From the NCBI RefSeq assembly GCF_003364255.1, contig NZ_NXLR01000012.1:1-59269 (forward strand): DNA of 59,269 bases, read 5' to 3'. Each line of letters opens with the position of its first letter. Within the stretch, counting starts at the first letter, position 1. This DNA is from Helicobacter marmotae (lineage in GTDB: Bacteria > Campylobacterota > Campylobacteria > Campylobacterales > Helicobacteraceae). Below the pieces are notes generated by a model. That model worked only from the letters and a program-made list of their open reading frames with translations, ran no database searches and was not told the DNA's origin. The translations under genes and the position numbers were made by a program. Below, one piece after another: positions 24,218 to 34,052 of this stretch.

Positions 24218-26074
24218 ATGGGCATTTCAGATTCCGTACAAACCCCACTTTTAGAGACATTCATCAAAGAATATGAGCAAGCAAAAAAGCAGCTCCTCCA
24301 AGAAAGTAACCCCACGTATGCGCTAATCGATGAGGTTAAAGAATCGCTCAGTGCAGTTGCAGAGCTTGATTCATACACACTTGATACCCTAAATGGACTA
24401 ATAGCCCATGAGCAAGAGCCGATGAAAGTAGCTATTATAGGGCAGTTTAGCAGTGGTAAATCTACATTTTTAAACGCCCTTTTAGGGCAGAATATCCTCC
24501 CCAGCGGTATCACACCCATTACAGCAAAAGTATGCCATATCACTTATGGGAATGAATATGCCCTTGAGATTACCTATAAAAACGGCAGTAGTGCCACAAA
24601 AGCCCTAAACTATATGCACGAAGTAAGCGCAGCTGAAAATGCAAAAATAGCTTTCTATAAGCTTTATGCCCCTCTTGCTTTGCTTAAAAGCATTAATTTC
24701 CTTGATACACCGGGCTTTAACTCACTCAATCAAAGCGATACAGACACGACCAATGCGGTGCTAGAGAGTGTAGATGGCATTATTTGGCTAACACTTATTG
24801 ATAATGTAGGCAAACAAAGTGAAAAGGATATTATCCACTCGCATATCAAACATTATGCGAGCAAAAGCCTCTGCGTGCTAAACCAAAAAGATAGGTTGAA
24901 AAATCAGGCAGAAATTGACACAAGCCTTGCGTATGCTAAAAGGGCATTTGCAGGGCTTTTTGAAGATGTGATTGCCATATCGGCTAGAAATGCCTTGCTT
25001 GCATACTCTACGCCAGAAGCGCAAGAGGCACAAAATTTAAGGGAAGATTCTCATATTCAAGATGTTATTGACTTTTTACAAACGCATATCGCTCCTTGTG
25101 CGCATAAAGCCAAACTCCATAGTATTTATAAGCAACTCTGCACCCTCACTCTTACTTATGCGCGCCTAAGCCTCCATGCCTCATTGCGATTTGATAAACT
25201 TATATCATCATTGAAAGATTTGCCTACGCATTTTAGTGATAATTACCCTCAAAGTGCCTTTTATAAGTCATTTCCTACACTTTTTCATACTTTTGAATCT
25301 CTGCTTGAAACCCTCTCAAGGCATATCTATAATGCGCTTGAGAAAACTCCAAAAACATTTATGCGAACAGAAAAGGTATTTGGCATAAGCAGGCAAAAAC
25401 CTTACACAAAGGAAATAACAACCCTCCCTAGAGAGCGGCTAGCTATCAATCTGTGCAACACAGATTCGGAATTTAGGCGAGATTTTATTAAACTCGGTTT
25501 TGATATAAGCGCAAAAGCAGAAGAGTTTGATAGCCTCATTCTTGCTCATTTAGGCTATTTAAAGGATATTATCATACATTGGTATGAAATGCTTATTCCA
25601 CCATTGCAAAACCCACTTTTGCATAAAACGCTTGAAAATATCACCGATGCGTATGCAAATCTCACACTTCAAACAAGCCAAAATCTTAAAAACCAACTTA
25701 TGCTTTACTCCAAGATACTCTCGCTAAATTACCCCCTAGCCCTGCATTTATGCTTAAATACCATAAGCCTTAAAATCCATGAAGCCCTACAAAAGCATAC
25801 CCAAAGCCCCGATACTTTGCCGCTTTTTAACCCAAGTTTAGAAAATATCCGTGATGAGCTCTATATGGGCTTTAGCTTCAACTTCTTGCAAGAAAGCCTC
25901 TTAACCCAACCCATTCATAAAAAAATCCTTTGGCAGTTTGAACATGAAGAAAAGCTTTTATCCCAAAAGCAAATTGAGATTATCTTGCCATACCAAGAAC
26001 GTTATAGTAAGCATTATAAACAACTCAAATCTTTATTCCACAAGCTAAAAGCAAAATTAAAAGAAAACCGCTAG
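24218..26074 (+). CDS. Dynamin-like GTPase, second of a pair
   Basis: GTPase of 618 aa, 9 bp after its partner. G1 GQFSSGKST (about 75-83), TPITAK for G2, G3 DTPGFNS and G4 NQKD are present. The C-terminal stretch is helical, with a Leu/Ile-rich segment (LKNQLMLYSKILSLNYPLALHL) that could be the lipid-binding paddle. It lacks the long N-terminal extension of the first GTPase, so its GTPase domain starts about 100 residues earlier. A 33-bp P-loop stretch (24455-24487) is nearly identical to that of the first gene. Membrane fission, fusion or protection is the likely theme. Confidence 0.87.
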   Translation: MGISDSVQTPLLETFIKEYEQAKKQLLQESNPTYALIDEVKESLSAVAELDSYTLDTLNGLIAHEQEPMKVAIIGQFSSGKSTFLNALLGQNILPSGITPITAKVCHITYGNEYALEITYKNGSSATKALNYMHEVSAAENAKIAFYKLYAPLALLKSINFLDTPGFNSLNQSDTDTTNAVLESVDGIIWLTLIDNVGKQSEKDIIHSHIKHYASKSLCVLNQKDRLKNQAEIDTSLAYAKRAFAGLFEDVIAISARNALLAYSTPEAQEAQNLREDSHIQDVIDFLQTHIAPCAHKAKLHSIYKQLCTLTLTYARLSLHASLRFDKLISSLKDLPTHFSDNYPQSAFYKSFPTLFHTFESLLETLSRHIYNALEKTPKTFMRTEKVFGISRQKPYTKEITTLPRERLAINLCNTDSEFRRDFIKLGFDISAKAEEFDSLILAHLGYLKDIIIHWYEMLIPPLQNPLLHKTLENITDAYANLTLQTSQNLKNQLMLYSKILSLNYPLALHLCLNTISLKIHEALQKHTQSPDTLPLFNPSLENIRDELYMGFSFNFLQESLLTQPIHKKILWQFEHEEKLLSQKQIEIILPYQERYSKHYKQLKSLFHKLKAKLKENR

Positions 26075-26110
26075 CCTATTGCACATTTGCTAACTTGCCA
26101 TTGCCAACCC

Positions 26111-26620
26111 TTACACCGGCGGCAATACATAAAGGGGCTCTACTTTAAGCCCAAAGGCAGATCTATCAAGTATATGCGGGAGAGAGAACTCCGCCTCTGT
26201 AAGCTGCCATCCTAAAAGGGCTTTTGCATTTTGAATAAGTGAAATTTCACCCGCTGCATTTTGATGAAAGTAGCTATTCCCAAAAGCCTTGATGTAAGCA
26301 CTAGAGGTAAAGTAAAAGCTCGAAGTAGCAAAAAGCTTAATCCCATGCACGATATGTAATGTCTGCAAAAAGATATGTGTGAGCTTTAAAGCGCTAAAAC
26401 TTCCCGGTCCATTGGCATAATAAATAGCATCAATCTTGGTATGGTGATAGGCAGGGTGTTGTGATGAGGTGGGAAGCACAGATTCAAAAAAATGAGGCAA
26501 AGCACTTAAGAGAAGCTCATCGCTTTGAGATTGAGAGATGAGCTGATTGTTTTCATAGATTCCACATATGAGGGGGGTATGAACGCTTATTAGGACTATA
26601 TCAATGTGTCTCATAGGCAT
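26111..26620 (-). CDS. tsaB: tRNA t6A biosynthesis protein TsaB
   Basis: Protein of 169 aa of the ASKHA fold that partners TsaD/TsaE in threonylcarbamoyl-adenosine (t6A37) synthesis. The segment [15 protein letters not shown] (about residues 60-74) matches the GPGSFTGLR signature of TsaB. It is short for the family (about 220 aa in E. coli), as is usual in Helicobacter, with a reduced C-terminal half. Its start overlaps the end of lpxC by 20 bases; ATG 26614 is an alternative. Confidence 0.8.
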   Translation of the reverse strand: MPMRHIDIVLISVHTPLICGIYENNQLISQSQSDELLLSALPHFFESVLPTSSQHPAYHHTKIDAIYYANGPGSFSALKLTHIFLQTLHIVHGIKLFATSSFYFTSSAYIKAFGNSYFHQNAAGEISLIQNAKALLGWQLTEAEFSLPHILDRSAFGLKVEPLYVLPPV

Positions 26621-27494
26621 AATCTAAGCTTTCTTCCCCTGCCTTATCTTCAAGCTCAATAACCTCATACGCTCTCTCATCGCTTAAAAGCTGTTTGGTT
26701 AAGAGATGGTTTAGCTTATGGCTCCCTGCAAAAGACACATAAGTCCCAAGTAAGGGCATACCAAGCAATGCCATATCGCCAATAGCATCTAAAATCTTAT
26801 GCCGCACAAATTCTTCTTTATATCGCAAACCCTCTTTGTTGAGTATCCCGCTCTCATCGAGCACGATACAATTACTCAAATCTCCGCCCTTTGCCAGACC
26901 CTTAGAACGCAAATAATTCACCTCGTGTAAGAATCCAAATGTCCTAGCCCTTGCAATTTCTTCTTTATAGGCTTTCGTGGAGAAGATAAATTTATATTGT
27001 TGATTACCAATCACGGGGTGATTAAAGTCAATGCTAAAGTCAAAAATCATCTTCTCACTTGGCTCCACACGCACAAACTTTTTCTCCTCAATAATCTCTA
27101 TAGGTTTTTTTATAGCAATGGCTTTTTTATGCGCATTTTGCACGCTTATCCCTGCCTCCTCAAGGAGCATACAATACCCTATCGCACTCCCATCCATAAT
27201 AGGCACTTCCTCATTATCAAGGGAGATTCTCAAATTATCAATCCCATAGGCGGCAATGGCAGAAAGCAAATGCTCTATCGTAGAGACCCTCGCCTCACCC
27301 ATACCAAGCACTGTTGCCATAGTCGTATCGACTACATTTTCAGGCTTTAGGGGAATGCTCACGCCCAAATCACTTCTATAAAACACTATGCCACTATTAA
27401 TATCTAATGGCTCAAGCTCCATGCGCACAGGCACACCTTTATGCAAACCAATCCCTACGATTTCCACTTTGTTTGTAATGGTTTTTTGCCTCAT
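26601..27494 (-). CDS. lpxC: UDP-3-O-acyl-GlcNAc deacetylase (lipid A)
   Basis: Zinc amidase of 297 aa, the committed step of lipid A synthesis. [17 protein letters not shown] opens the protein; STIEHLLSA (the zinc-binding His is in EHL) and the later [17 protein letters not shown] with a zinc His and Asp, and the C-terminal SHKLNHLL, are family motifs. The ATG at 27494 overlaps the minC stop (ATGA), and AAAGGA lies upstream. Order lpxC-minC-M23 peptidase resembles that in H. pylori. Confidence 0.96.
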   Translation of the reverse strand: MRQKTITNKVEIVGIGLHKGVPVRMELEPLDINSGIVFYRSDLGVSIPLKPENVVDTTMATVLGMGEARVSTIEHLLSAIAAYGIDNLRISLDNEEVPIMDGSAIGYCMLLEEAGISVQNAHKKAIAIKKPIEIIEEKKFVRVEPSEKMIFDFSIDFNHPVIGNQQYKFIFSTKAYKEEIARARTFGFLHEVNYLRSKGLAKGGDLSNCIVLDESGILNKEGLRYKEEFVRHKILDAIGDMALLGMPLLGTYVSFAGSHKLNHLLTKQLLSDERAYEVIELEDKAGEESLDYAYETH

Positions 27495-28072
27495 TGTATA
27501 TCCTTTGTGAGTATATTGTCACCCTCTTTAAAAATCATTTTGAATAATGCGCTACTTTGGTTAATTTTATGCAACACATCTCTATCAATTATCATTCCTT
27601 GAAACAAAAGTGCTGGGGCAAAAATTTTACGACAAATAATAAAATCTCCATTCCCCTCTATATGTCCATAACATTCCCCAAAAAGAAACAAATTCCCCCC
27701 GCAGATGATACGTGCCCCGCTATTTATGCGAGATTCTATAACCATATCCCCATCAGTGCAAATCTCCTCTCCACTACGTACGACACGATGTAGCCAAAGT
27801 GTATTTACACAAGAGGGATCTGGGGCTGGCGGAGGGGTTTTAGGCTCTTTTTTAACTTCTTGTATTGCCAATACGCCATTATGAATGACCGCCACGCTTA
27901 AACCTTGCTCCTGCAAAAAGTCAATTAACTCTTGACTAATCTCTGCTTGGAATGCAAATACATGATTTTGCAAAAGTGGCAAATGCTTACTAACAAACTC
28001 CTTGCATTCTTGTATATCTACATTCCCCTCAAACTCAAGCACTCGCATTGTACGTTGCCGTGTTTTTATCAT
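27491..28072 (-). CDS. minC: Septum site-determining protein MinC
   Basis: Protein of 193 aa, inhibitor of FtsZ polymerisation, working with MinD. The C-terminal MinC domain is a right-handed helix with repeating Gly/Val turns: [46 protein letters not shown] and ILTKDIQ near the end. The N-terminal half, which would bind FtsZ, is divergent. minD/minE are not in the window. Translationally linked to lpxC (TGA/ATG overlap). Confidence 0.85.
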   Translation of the reverse strand: MIKTRQRTMRVLEFEGNVDIQECKEFVSKHLPLLQNHVFAFQAEISQELIDFLQEQGLSVAVIHNGVLAIQEVKKEPKTPPPAPDPSCVNTLWLHRVVRSGEEICTDGDMVIESRINSGARIICGGNLFLFGECYGHIEGNGDFIICRKIFAPALLFQGMIIDRDVLHKINQSSALFKMIFKEGDNILTKDIQ

Positions 28073-28081
28073 CTAGCACAC

Positions 28082-29446
28082 CTAATTATTAAGCGCAAAC
28101 TCGCGTGCGGCTCTTAGCACATAAATAACATTATCATCTATCCACCTTTGATCAAGCCATTCATTTAAACGCACAAAATGCCCTTGTACTAAAATACCAA
28201 AATGCAAATGATCCCCAAATGCCCAACCTGTCTTCCCTGTTTTGCCTATTTCCTGCCCAAGTGTTACTTCATCACTCACTTCTACATAGCTCTCATACAT
28301 ATGCGCATACAAAGATGAAATACCAAATCCATGATAAAGTAGCAAAGTATTGCCATATAGCCCAAGATAGCCCTTAAGTAGCACTACACCATTATTGCTA
28401 GCAATAATAGGCGCATTTTGCACACTTGCTATATCAATACCCAAATGTGTGGCTTCGCTGATTTTTTCTTTATCTAAAAAATATGTGCGATAATCCCCAA
28501 AGCTCCCCACAAGCTTGGAGCCTTTTAGAGGTACAAATGCGTGAAAATGCTCATCAATATAGCTTTTTTTAGAGCTTAAATTGCTGCAGGCTTTTAAGAT
28601 TCTATGCTCATCTTCTTTTCTTATCGTTTCATTAAAAAACACAAAACGTTCGCTATCGCTCTCAAAATCTCGCAAATACTTTTTATCAATCTGAGAGAGC
28701 AGTTCATTTAACTTGCCATTTAAGAAATTCTCTTTAATAGTGATATTTGACTTATAATATGGGACATTGATATTACGCGTCATAGGGATATTATGCTTGG
28801 TTACATTGCCTGCTTTATCTTTAGCAACCACTTGTGCGTTAAAAAATTTATTTTTCAAGGGCCACGCGATGATACCCACATAAATATCATCATTTAAATA
28901 CTTAAAAAGCACAAAATCATCTGTGCCATTATTGATATGCACCTCATCTAATGCGCTATCTTTAATCTGCACAGCAACCACCGCGCTCCCACCTCTTAGA
29001 ATCTGATGAGATTGGGCGATTGTCTTAACCGCAGGGGGAGTAGTATCTACCACAAGTTGAAGCTCTAATTTAGCCGTATTCCCGCTAAAAAAATGGGCAT
29101 TACTCCAATCTGTTACAGAAATTTTATACTGAATCATCGTGCCATTTTTTAAGGGGGTGGTGGATTTAGGAAGAGGGATTTTAATGGTTTTTGGCTTATT
29201 TAAGATAATTTCTTTTGCATCACTTAGCACTTCTCCATTAAAAATCATTTGTATATGGTAATCGCGTATGCCACTTTCATCTTCAAACTCCGCATAAAGC
29301 TCATCATCTAAATTCCAATGTGTGGGGAGTGTATGGGTAAGTTGCGGGGCTTTTGTCTCAAAAATAATCGAACTAAAAACGATAAGCCCTACTACAATAA
29401 GTATCCCTACGCCTATGCCTACTATGATAAAACCTCTATTACCCAT
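28082..29446 (-). CDS. M23-family peptidoglycan endopeptidase
   Basis: Protein of 454 aa with an N-terminal membrane anchor (about residues 5-30) and a large beta-rich periplasmic part, ending in a LytM/M23 domain: HLGIDIASVQNAPI supplies the first zinc ligands (HxxxD), and GDHLHFGILVQG carries the catalytic HxH pair. Both motifs are intact, so it should cut peptidoglycan cross-links. Family members in Helicobacter and Campylobacter (the Csd/Pgp peptidases) shape the helical cell; which of those this corresponds to cannot be settled by reading. Placed just upstream of minC, fitting a cell-shape cluster. Confidence 0.87.
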   Translation of the reverse strand: MGNRGFIIVGIGVGILIVVGLIVFSSIIFETKAPQLTHTLPTHWNLDDELYAEFEDESGIRDYHIQMIFNGEVLSDAKEIILNKPKTIKIPLPKSTTPLKNGTMIQYKISVTDWSNAHFFSGNTAKLELQLVVDTTPPAVKTIAQSHQILRGGSAVVAVQIKDSALDEVHINNGTDDFVLFKYLNDDIYVGIIAWPLKNKFFNAQVVAKDKAGNVTKHNIPMTRNINVPYYKSNITIKENFLNGKLNELLSQIDKKYLRDFESDSERFVFFNETIRKEDEHRILKACSNLSSKKSYIDEHFHAFVPLKGSKLVGSFGDYRTYFLDKEKISEATHLGIDIASVQNAPIIASNNGVVLLKGYLGLYGNTLLLYHGFGISSLYAHMYESYVEVSDEVTLGQEIGKTGKTGWAFGDHLHFGILVQGHFVRLNEWLDQRWIDDNVIYVLRAAREFALNN

Positions 29447-29500
29447 GCTTTAAAACCCTTGTGAGAACTAAAAGCTGGCATTATAGCACACTCTTTGCCT

Positions 29501-30619
29501 TTAGCGTGATGCACTTTTATTGATCGCTGATTGTAAAAGCTTACTTAATGTATCCTTGCCCTCGAGCGAATCAAGATAGGCAACATTTTGCAACACCTGC
29601 ACCACCGCACCAAAAAGCTCATGGGGTATGCTTTGATTTAAATCAAGCTGTTTGTAAATCGCACGTGCAAGGGGAGGATTCTCAATAATCCTAATGCCAT
29701 ATTCCCTTGCCACACTTTTAATACGAATAGCCAACTCATCTATGCCCTTTGCTACCAAAATTGGCGCTACGCCTTTATTGTATTCTTTCTCACTATATCG
29801 TAATGCCACCGCATAATGCGTGGGGTTAGTAATCACAACAGAAGCACTTGGAATCTCTTGCATCATACGGCTTTGGGCTAGCTTTTGCTGCATTCTGCGG
29901 ATTTTTGCTTTAATCTCAGGGCTTTGCTCATATTGCTTGTATTCATCTTTGACCTCTTTAATGCTCATTCTTAGGCTCTTTGTGTATTGGTATTTTTTAA
30001 TAAGATAATCGCTAATTGCCATGACAAAAAATAAAATTAAAAGCACACCGATAAGAATAAGCGCCTTTTCCCTAAACCACAGAATCTGCAGATACAGCCC
30101 TGACATTGACAAGCTTGGCAACTCATCAAAAAAGCTAACAAACACTGCAAATCCCACAATAAAGGCTACAAATACCTTCAAAGTAATCATAAAGCCATCA
30201 AGGAGCTTTTTTAAGGATATGACATTTTTAATGCCGCTAATGGGATTAAGTTTAGAGAGTTTGGGCTTTATTGCCTTTGGGGAAAATAAAAGCCCAAATT
30301 GCATAATATTAGCAAGAATCCCCACAATCATAAGCGCAAGAAAAAGCGGGGCTAACATCACAAACACTTCAATAGCAATACTTAGCATAACATTACCCAA
30401 CAAGCGTCTATCTACATCAGTTTGCATAAGCGCATTGGCATAAATAAAGATTTTTTGAGCACTTTGAACCCAAAAAGGTATTAAAAAAAACATCAACCCC
30501 AAACCCACAAGTAAAACAAAAAACCCCACAAATTCAGGGCTTTTGCTTACATTCCCCTCTTCTCTTGCTTTTTGAATCTTATGGGCACTGGGGGCTTGGG
30601 TCTTTTCCTCATCTGCCAT
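29501..30619 (-). CDS. flhB: Flagellar export apparatus protein FlhB
   Basis: Export-gate protein of 372 aa with four N-terminal membrane helices (about residues 30-205) and a cytoplasmic domain carrying the autocleavage motif NPTH at 265-268, followed by YAVALRY and the conserved SVAREYGIRIIENPPLARAIY. Cleavage at NPTH switches export from rod/hook to filament substrates. AAGG precedes ATG 30619; 18 bp downstream of mobA. Confidence 0.95.
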   Translation of the reverse strand: MADEEKTQAPSAHKIQKAREEGNVSKSPEFVGFFVLLVGLGLMFFLIPFWVQSAQKIFIYANALMQTDVDRRLLGNVMLSIAIEVFVMLAPLFLALMIVGILANIMQFGLLFSPKAIKPKLSKLNPISGIKNVISLKKLLDGFMITLKVFVAFIVGFAVFVSFFDELPSLSMSGLYLQILWFREKALILIGVLLILFFVMAISDYLIKKYQYTKSLRMSIKEVKDEYKQYEQSPEIKAKIRRMQQKLAQSRMMQEIPSASVVITNPTHYAVALRYSEKEYNKGVAPILVAKGIDELAIRIKSVAREYGIRIIENPPLARAIYKQLDLNQSIPHELFGAVVQVLQNVAYLDSLEGKDTLSKLLQSAINKSASR

Positions 30620-30637
30620 AATGAGCCTTTGAGAACA

Positions 30638-31207
30638 TCAATTTTGTGCGCCTAAAAGTGCTAATGCCTGTGCATAATCTGTCATAGTGTTAATATTAAA
30701 GCATTCCTCATCACTCGCACTAATCCCCTCATGGGCGTGAGATTCTATAATGCGATGAAGGGCATACATCTTTGACTTATATGCCCAAAGCAAAGCATCA
30801 AGCATACAATCTTGCCATTTTGAGATAAGGTAATGGGCTTTATCTGTGCTTTGAGCATAAGCAATGGGGGCTTTAGAATCTGCAAGGGCACGCAAGGTTT
30901 TATGAGTGATAAATGGCGTATCCACGCTTACAAAAAGTATTTCTTTGCTTTTAAGTGTCTTAAATGCGTTTATCATACCTACAATGGGAGCATAAATAGG
31001 ATCTCTCTCTATTAAAAATGCTGCTTCAAAGCCAAATTTATCTCGCTCTTTAGCACTGATATACACTTGCCCGCATATCTCTTGTAAATGGGTAAAAACC
31101 AACTCACTCAGCGAGCTTTTACCTAGCGGGATTTGTGTTTTATCCTTGCCTAATCTTGAGCTCTTGCCTCCGGCTAAAATCACACATGGAATCATAATTT
31201 TTGCCAT
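30638..31207 (-). CDS. mobA: Molybdenum cofactor guanylyltransferase
   Basis: Nucleotidyltransferase of 189 aa that adds GMP to molybdopterin. CVILAGGKSSRLGKDKTQIPL is the GTP-binding LAGGxSxRxGxDK motif, and FVSVDTPFI carries the metal-binding Asp. The ATG at 31207 has GGAGG 8 bases upstream; an in-frame start at 31240 lacks one. Divergent from moaA, another gene of the same cofactor pathway. Confidence 0.92.
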   Translation of the reverse strand: MAKIMIPCVILAGGKSSRLGKDKTQIPLGKSSLSELVFTHLQEICGQVYISAKERDKFGFEAAFLIERDPIYAPIVGMINAFKTLKSKEILFVSVDTPFITHKTLRALADSKAPIAYAQSTDKAHYLISKWQDCMLDALLWAYKSKMYALHRIIESHAHEGISASDEECFNINTMTDYAQALALLGAQN

Positions 31208-31330
31208 CAATCCCTCCTCCTTCAAACTACTCATATCCACTCCCTTACATTTAAACCCTATAATAAGCCCTACAAATCCTAATATGCTTTTAATGTGTTT
31301 TTAACTTTTGTTCTATTTTAACTTATTTTG

Positions 31331-31336
31331 TATAAT
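31331..31336 (+). promoter_or_regulatory. -10 box for moaA
   Basis: TATAAT (in TTTTGTATAATCGC) lies 65 bp upstream of the moaA ATG, in the moaA-mobA gap. No -35 is evident. No riboswitch-like fold is apparent in the short leader. Confidence 0.45.
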
Positions 31337-31400
31337 CGCGCCTCTTTTGTAAGCCAATTGTAAGCCAATGGATACATCAAATAAATATGGATAAATAATT

Positions 31401-32384
31401 ATGCTTATAGATACTTTTAATCGTAAAATTGACTACATGCGTGTATCTTTAACAAAAGAATGCAATTTACGTTGCCAATATTGTATGCCAGATACCCCCC
31501 AAGATACAAGCCATAATCAAATCCCCCTAGAGAAAATGCTAGCCTTTATAAAAGTTGCTATTGATGAGGGTATTGTGAAAATTCGCCTAACAGGTGGAGA
31601 ACCGCTCTTAAGAAAGGGTTTAAGCGCATTCATTGCTGATATTCGCGCCTATGCCCCGCATGTGGAAATCACTCTCACAAGCAATGCCCTCCTCTTAGAA
31701 AAATACGCCCAAAGCCTTAAAGACGCGGGGCTTAGTCGCATTAACATTTCTTTAGATTCGCTCAAGTCAGAGCGGATAAAGCTTATCTCTAAACGCGATG
31801 GGGGCGAGCAGATTCTCAAAGGTATATATGCGGCTAAAGACTGCGGGCTTAAAGTTAAGCTTAATATGGTGCCCCTAAAAGGGATAAATGATGATGAAAT
31901 GATTGATATGCTGCATTTTGCCCGTGATAATGACTTTGGCATTCGCTTTATTGAATTTATGGAAAATATACATGCAAAACAAAACCTAGAGGGCTTAAGA
32001 AATGCGCAAATACTTGCCATTATCAACGCACACTACCCTAGCACTCAAATCCAAAGTGATTACGCCTCTCCTGCAAAGCTCTATAGCATTACGCATTCTG
32101 CTTTTGGGCAAAAGCCCTTTATTTTTGGCATTATCTCCCCGCATGAAGATGATTTTTGCGCTACGTGTAACCGCATTCGCCTAACAAGTGATGGCGTGAT
32201 TTGCCCTTGTTTGTATTATCAAGAAAGCGTAGTGCTTAAAGATGCGATTCTAAAAGAAGATAAGTCCAAAATGCAAACTCTTCTCAAACTTGCTGTACAA
32301 AACAAACCTGAAAAAAACCAATGGAATCAAAATATTTCACAAGAGCAGCACTCCGCGCGGGCATTCTACTACACAGGGGGATAG
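31401..32384 (+). CDS. moaA: GTP 3',8-cyclase (molybdopterin synthesis)
   Basis: Radical SAM enzyme of 327 aa. The N-terminal cluster motif is CNLRCQYCMP (CxxxCxxC), with RLTGGEPLLR and NISLDSL after it; the second cluster is CATCNRIRLTSDGVICPC; and the chain ends in Gly-Gly, the C-terminal GG that MoaA inserts into its active site. All features of a full enzyme are present. It converts GTP to cyclic pyranopterin precursor with MoaC. Confidence 0.96.
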   Translation: MLIDTFNRKIDYMRVSLTKECNLRCQYCMPDTPQDTSHNQIPLEKMLAFIKVAIDEGIVKIRLTGGEPLLRKGLSAFIADIRAYAPHVEITLTSNALLLEKYAQSLKDAGLSRINISLDSLKSERIKLISKRDGGEQILKGIYAAKDCGLKVKLNMVPLKGINDDEMIDMLHFARDNDFGIRFIEFMENIHAKQNLEGLRNAQILAIINAHYPSTQIQSDYASPAKLYSITHSAFGQKPFIFGIISPHEDDFCATCNRIRLTSDGVICPCLYYQESVVLKDAILKEDKSKMQTLLKLAVQNKPEKNQWNQNISQEQHSARAFYYTGG

Positions 32385-32474
32385 CCCTAAACTCACTTGC
32401 AAGACATACAAGACTTGCAAAGGGTGCTTTAAGCCAAATTTTAAAAGCCTTTATATATAATCCGCATTTGCAAT

Positions 32475-32550
32475 GGCTCGATAGCTCAGTCGGTAGAGCA
32501 GGAGACTGAAAATCTCCGTGTCGGTGGTTCGATTCCGCCTCGAGCCACCA
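32475..32550 (+). tRNA. tRNA-Phe (anticodon GAA)
   Basis: Cloverleaf of 76 nt including an encoded CCA. The acceptor stem GGCTCGA pairs with TCGAGCC at 32540-32546. The D arm is GCTC...GAGC; anticodon stem GGAGA/TCTCC encloses CTGAAAA with anticodon GAA at 32508-32510; the T arm contains GGTTCGATTCC. It stands between moaA and the YeiH gene on the same strand. Confidence 0.97.
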
Positions 32551-32650
32551 CTTTTACATACTTTTACTTCGCATTTACTCAATTTTCACACAATCATTAC
32601 CACAAAGACATACCGCTACCTGATACTTACCTAATACTTAAAGGAATGTT

Positions 32651-33640
32651 ATGAATAATGCACGAGACTTTCTCTATGGAATCGCACTTCTTAGTATAAT
32701 TAGTGTTTGTGCTTTTCTTATCTCAAACACGCTTCTCCCCTTTCTCTCTCCATTAATCATAGGCATTTTGCTCGGCGCACTTCTCTCCCCACTCTATCCT
32801 AAAATCCCATTTACACACAAAGCCATAAAGTTTGGTAGCAAGCAGCTTTTAAGAGCGGGGATTGTTCTCTATGGTTCATATATCACTTTTGGAGAAATTG
32901 CCACACTCGGCATAAGCGGCTTTTGCATTGCTGCAAGCATTGTTATTATCACTTTCTGCTCTGCTCTCATCATTGGCAGAATCCTCAAACTTGATACTCA
33001 AATCAGTATGCTTGTGGGCATTGGGAGTGCGGTATGTGGAGCGGCGGCTATTTTAGCCTTAGAATCCACTATCAAAGCAAGTCCTAGTAAAAGCTCCATT
33101 GCCCTAAGCTTTATTGTGATTTTTGGACTATGTGGTATGGTGCTTTTGCCCTTAGTATATTATAGTGGCTTGCTTCCTTTGAGCGATTACCAATGGGGTA
33201 TATTGATTGGGGCAAGCTTGCATGAAGTTGGGAATGTCATAGGGGCTGGGGCTATCTCACCAGAGATACAAAATATCGCCATTCTTATTAAAATGACACG
33301 TGTGATACTTCTTGTGCCACTTTTGCTCATTATTGCTTATGTGATGTTTGCACAGAAACAGCAAGATTCTAAAGAGCGAGGCACTCTCTATATCCCTTAT
33401 TTTGCCCTGCTTTTTCTCGTGGTTATTGCGCTTAATTCTATGTATGATTTCCCTCCTGTTATTTTGCAATCAGCACAATTTGGCTCAAAAATACTCCTTG
33501 TATTTGCAATGGTAGCACTAGGCTTGCAGATTGATTGGCAAAAGTTTGTATCATTTGGCACAAAGACATTTATACTTGCATTTATTTTGTTTGTCATACT
33601 TCTAGTGAGTGCTTATGCTTTAGTATATTTGATATGTTAA
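32651..33640 (+). CDS. YeiH-family (UPF0324) membrane protein
   Basis: Integral membrane protein of 329 aa with about ten hydrophobic segments. LKLDTQISMLVGIGSAVCGAAAI and SLHEVGNVIGAGA are conserved YeiH patterns. The family is annotated as a putative sulfate or thiosulfate exporter without firm proof. Starts ATG 32651 with AAAGGA upstream, and is followed after 9 bp by a thioredoxin gene. Confidence 0.88.
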   Translation: MNNARDFLYGIALLSIISVCAFLISNTLLPFLSPLIIGILLGALLSPLYPKIPFTHKAIKFGSKQLLRAGIVLYGSYITFGEIATLGISGFCIAASIVIITFCSALIIGRILKLDTQISMLVGIGSAVCGAAAILALESTIKASPSKSSIALSFIVIFGLCGMVLLPLVYYSGLLPLSDYQWGILIGASLHEVGNVIGAGAISPEIQNIAILIKMTRVILLVPLLLIIAYVMFAQKQQDSKERGTLYIPYFALLFLVVIALNSMYDFPPVILQSAQFGSKILLVFAMVALGLQIDWQKFVSFGTKTFILAFILFVILLVSAYALVYLIC

Positions 33641-33649
33641 GGAGAGAAA

Positions 33650-33964
33650 ATGATACAAGTTATACAGAGCGCAAACTACAATCAAGCCATTAAAAATGGT
33701 TGTGTAGTAGTGAATTTTAGTGCGTCATGGTGCCCTGATTGCAGGCATGTAGAGCCAATGCTTGAAGAGCTAGATAAGGAATTTGCTGGGCAAATTACTA
33801 TCTATAAAGTGAGCTTTGATACAGAGATAGAGCTTAAAAACACGCTTAATATCCGTAAAATCCCTACACTTATCTTTTATAAAAACGGCAATGAAGTAGG
33901 CGAGCGCTTAATAGAGCCCCGCTCTATAGAATCTATCCGTACAGCGATTAAAAACCTTATCTAG
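33650..33964 (+). CDS. Thioredoxin-family protein (CPDC active site)
   Basis: Thioredoxin fold of 104 aa with active site SWCPDCRH (about residues 26-33), and the cis-Pro loop IRKIPTLIFY. CPDC in place of CGPC matches the second thioredoxin of Helicobacter (Trx2/TrxC type). Without a signal peptide it is cytoplasmic and probably handles protein disulfides under oxidative stress. A hairpin follows directly after the stop. Confidence 0.9.
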   Translation: MIQVIQSANYNQAIKNGCVVVNFSASWCPDCRHVEPMLEELDKEFAGQITIYKVSFDTEIELKNTLNIRKIPTLIFYKNGNEVGERLIEPRSIESIRTAIKNLI

Positions 33965-33988
33965 CCTTGCTTGCTTTAGCAGGGCTAG
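33961..33988 (+). terminator. Hairpin terminator after the thioredoxin gene
   Basis: CTAGCCTTGCT (33961-33971) pairs with AGCAGGGCTAG (33978-33988) with one G-T pair and a six-base loop. It overlaps the stop codon region and precedes the promoter of the next gene. Confidence 0.5.
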
Positions 33989-34015
33989 AAGCTTGAAACT
34001 TTAGGAGCCTTGCAT

Positions 34016-34021
34016 TATAAT
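34016..34021 (+). promoter_or_regulatory. -10 box for the LTA-synthase-like gene
   Basis: TATAAT in GCATTATAATG, 32 bp before the ATG at 34053, after the hairpin at 33961-33988. It supports a separate transcript and the 34053 start. Confidence 0.45.
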
Positions 34022-34052
34022 GTGCATTTCTCACCATAAAGGAAGGGGCATA

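Noticed and set aside
26111-26620. tsaB as a truncated pseudogene
   Set aside because: Short versus E. coli, but short forms are normal in Helicobacter and the signature motif and stop are intact.
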